Positions 4,404-5,571 of a DNA stretch of 5,571 nt are shown here, in pieces. This DNA is from Oscillospiraceae bacterium. GTDB taxonomy: Bacteria > Bacillota > Clostridia > Oscillospirales > Ruminococcaceae. Numbering within the stretch: the stretch's first letter is position 1; every line of letters starts with the position of its first letter. A program made the position numbers and the translations under genes. Location of the stretch: NCBI GenBank assembly GCA_017528675.1, contig JAFXOO010000461.1:1-5571 (forward strand), in the 5' to 3' direction. The notes under the pieces are model-generated. The model had not been told where the DNA came from. It did not search any database and saw only the letters and a program-made list of their open reading frames with translations.

Positions 4404-5571
4404 AACGATTTCAACAAGCTCTGCATGGATTAAAAGATACCTATCCGTCCCCTGATCCGGAACGTGAAAAGGCATTTTTGAAGTCTCTGCATGAACAGGC
4501 ACAGTCGGAATACCCATCCAGAAGGCATTCGGTCTTTTATATTGTTCCGGCATGCGCTGCTGCGGCTGTCATGATTATTGCCGGTATCGGAATTTACCAG
4601 AAAACCGGCTCACAACGTCTGCCGATGATCGAGGAAGAAACCACCACAATGACCGTGGATGAAACGTTGGCAAGTGAAGCACAGACTCAGACAAACATTG
4701 AAGATGCTACAGAAAACAAGGACGACAGAGACAATGAAAACGGGATCGCATCCGAGCCTCCTCTCCCCCATTCAACGGAAGCAGAGCAGGGGAGTACTGC
4801 AAGCAAATCGGACACCAATAGGATTGAAACACAAGCATCATCCCCTGTTCAGTCGGAGCAGAATCAGCAGCAGCCATCCACGCAGCCTGCAAAAAGTCCG
4901 GACGGAGCGGCTCCCGGCCAGCAAACTGCACCAGCACAAACCACTCAACCAATCAATCAGCACACCGAACCAGACGAAGTACAAACTGAATTGGATCCTC
5001 ACGGTGGTCACAATTCGGATACGCCGGCGATGGAGCCGGAGCCTTTTGAAACCAAACCTGTTTTGCCAAATGACCCAGTTTTGCCAAATGATAATGTACC
5101 GAACCCGGATATTCCGAATCAGATCGGCGGTGCAGATAAACGGGTTGTCCCGGAATACGATTATACTATAGGAAATAATGTGAAATCGCTCGATGAACTG
5201 ATGGAATATGAGATGGATCCGAGTAATGGAAATCAGAGTCCAACGATTTTGCTGGAATCTCTGGTGGAGAAAGCCGATCTCATTGTGATTGCCGAAGTAA
5301 AACAAACGTATTATACTCAGGCATCCCAAGACGCCTATACGCAGCTTGATATCCTGATAACCTCTGTTATCAAGGGCGAACTGCATGAAGGCGATCAGCT
5401 CTCTGTTTATGAGAAAGGCGGCTATCTGCCATTAGAGGAAGCAACTGCATGCTATCCGTCCCTACAGGATAGTATGCTCAATGCAGATGGCATCGTGGTT
5501 CCGGGGAACGGAACAAGAGAAGGAGATCTGAGATGCTTCTTTCTGAAACAAAAGCGCAATCCGTCAATTCC
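4400..5571 (+). CDS. Probable membrane-bound anti-sigma/sensor protein with long disordered stalk, 3' end cut by window
   Basis: The frame is open for 390 codons to the right edge. By position it is the likely membrane partner that holds the ECF sigma factor inactive until an outside signal arrives. Residues 1-44 are a short charged cytoplasmic head with predicted helix (PEREKAFLKSLHEQAQ) and no HxxxCxxC zinc motif. Residues about 45-66 form one membrane helix (VFYIVPACAAAAVMIIAGIGIY). Residues 67-255 are a Gln/Thr/Pro/Glu-rich low-complexity stalk. From about 280 a folded domain begins (ADLIVIAEVKQT, then TQLDILITSVIKGELHEGDQLSVYEKGG, 313-341), with the alternating strand pattern of a small beta-barrel-like outer domain seen in many Firmicute surface proteins. 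I recognise the pattern but not a named family. The ATG overlaps the sigma stop, and AGGAGG (4387-4392) lies 7 nt upstream. The anti-sigma role rests on context and topology, not on a recognised domain. Confidence 0.8.
   Translation, partial: MKRFQQALHGLKDTYPSPDPEREKAFLKSLHEQAQSEYPSRRHSVFYIVPACAAAAVMIIAGIGIYQKTGSQRLPMIEEETTTMTVDETLASEAQTQTNIEDATENKDDRDNENGIASEPPLPHSTEAEQGSTASKSDTNRIETQASSPVQSEQNQQQPSTQPAKSPDGAAPGQQTAPAQTTQPINQHTEPDEVQTELDPHGGHNSDTPAMEPEPFETKPVLPNDPVLPNDNVPNPDIPNQIGGADKRVVPEYDYTIGNNVKSLDELMEYEMDPSNGNQSPTILLESLVEKADLIVIAEVKQTYYTQASQDAYTQLDILITSVIKGELHEGDQLSVYEKGGYLPLEEATACYPSLQDSMLNADGIVVPGNGTREGDLRCFFLKQKRNPSI
5057..5091 (+). repeat. 18-bp tandem repeat encoding a PVLPND motif twice
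   Basis: Two copies of CCnGTTTTGCCAAATGA lie at 5057-5073 and 5075-5091, one 18-bp period apart, identical except for one variable base. They encode PVLPND twice (residues 220-231) near the end of the low-complexity stalk. The in-frame period suggests recent duplication and possible length variation between strains. Confidence 0.75.

Noticed and set aside
4659..5171. A plus-strand 170-codon Lys/Arg/Ser-rich frame
   Set aside because: It is an alternative frame of the low-complexity stalk of the membrane protein gene. The biased codons of that stalk keep the other frame open. There is no independent start signal.
4838..5386. A minus-strand 182-codon frame
   Set aside because: It is antisense to the membrane protein gene, with an Arg/Ile/Trp-rich composition typical of a shadow frame and no ribosome binding site or motif.

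Overview
This window looks like chromosome from a fibre- or pectin-degrading gut or rumen Firmicute. The best guess is a Ruminococcus-like member of the Oscillospiraceae. The main evidence is a secreted galactanase that ends in a type-I dockerin whose second repeat (ADLN..D..VDVFDL..LKR) has the style of Ruminococcus dockerins. Strong AGGAGG-type ribosome binding sites, low-GC-Firmicute sigma-A promoters with 17-bp spacers and a tRNA gene that encodes its own CCA fit this. The species assignment is inference.

Layout. On the minus strand, 669 to 1 holds a TtcA-like tRNA 2-thiolation enzyme cut by the left edge. Next, 1390 to 791 holds an unrecognised single-pass membrane protein with a long charged helical tail, and 3429 to 1522 holds the GH53 endo-galactanase with a ricin/CBM13-like module and a dockerin. 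Each of these three genes has its own recognisable promoter, so they look like separate transcription units that happen to lie head to tail. On the plus strand, starting at the divergent intergenic region 3430-3650, there is a tRNA-Ser(CGA) gene (3651-3741) with a perfect consensus promoter and a strong terminator. It is followed by a two-gene operon: an ECF sigma factor (3948-4403) and a translationally coupled membrane protein (from 4400, running off the right edge).

How the parts relate. The galactanase is exported and probably docks onto a cohesin-bearing scaffold, where it would cut the beta-1,4-galactan side chains of pectin. The sigma factor and membrane protein have the layout of a cell-surface signalling pair: a short cytoplasmic head, one membrane helix, a roughly 190-residue disordered stalk and an outer folded domain. 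Their closeness to the galactanase invites the idea of substrate-responsive control, but the galactanase promoter is an ordinary sigma-A type, so that link is speculative. A cluster of TGTAA/TTACA half-sites over the galactanase promoter is the better candidate for its control.

No mobile element, CRISPR array, prophage or clear novel system is visible. The least explained items are the outer domain of the putative anti-sigma protein, the coiled-coil membrane protein and the half-site cluster.
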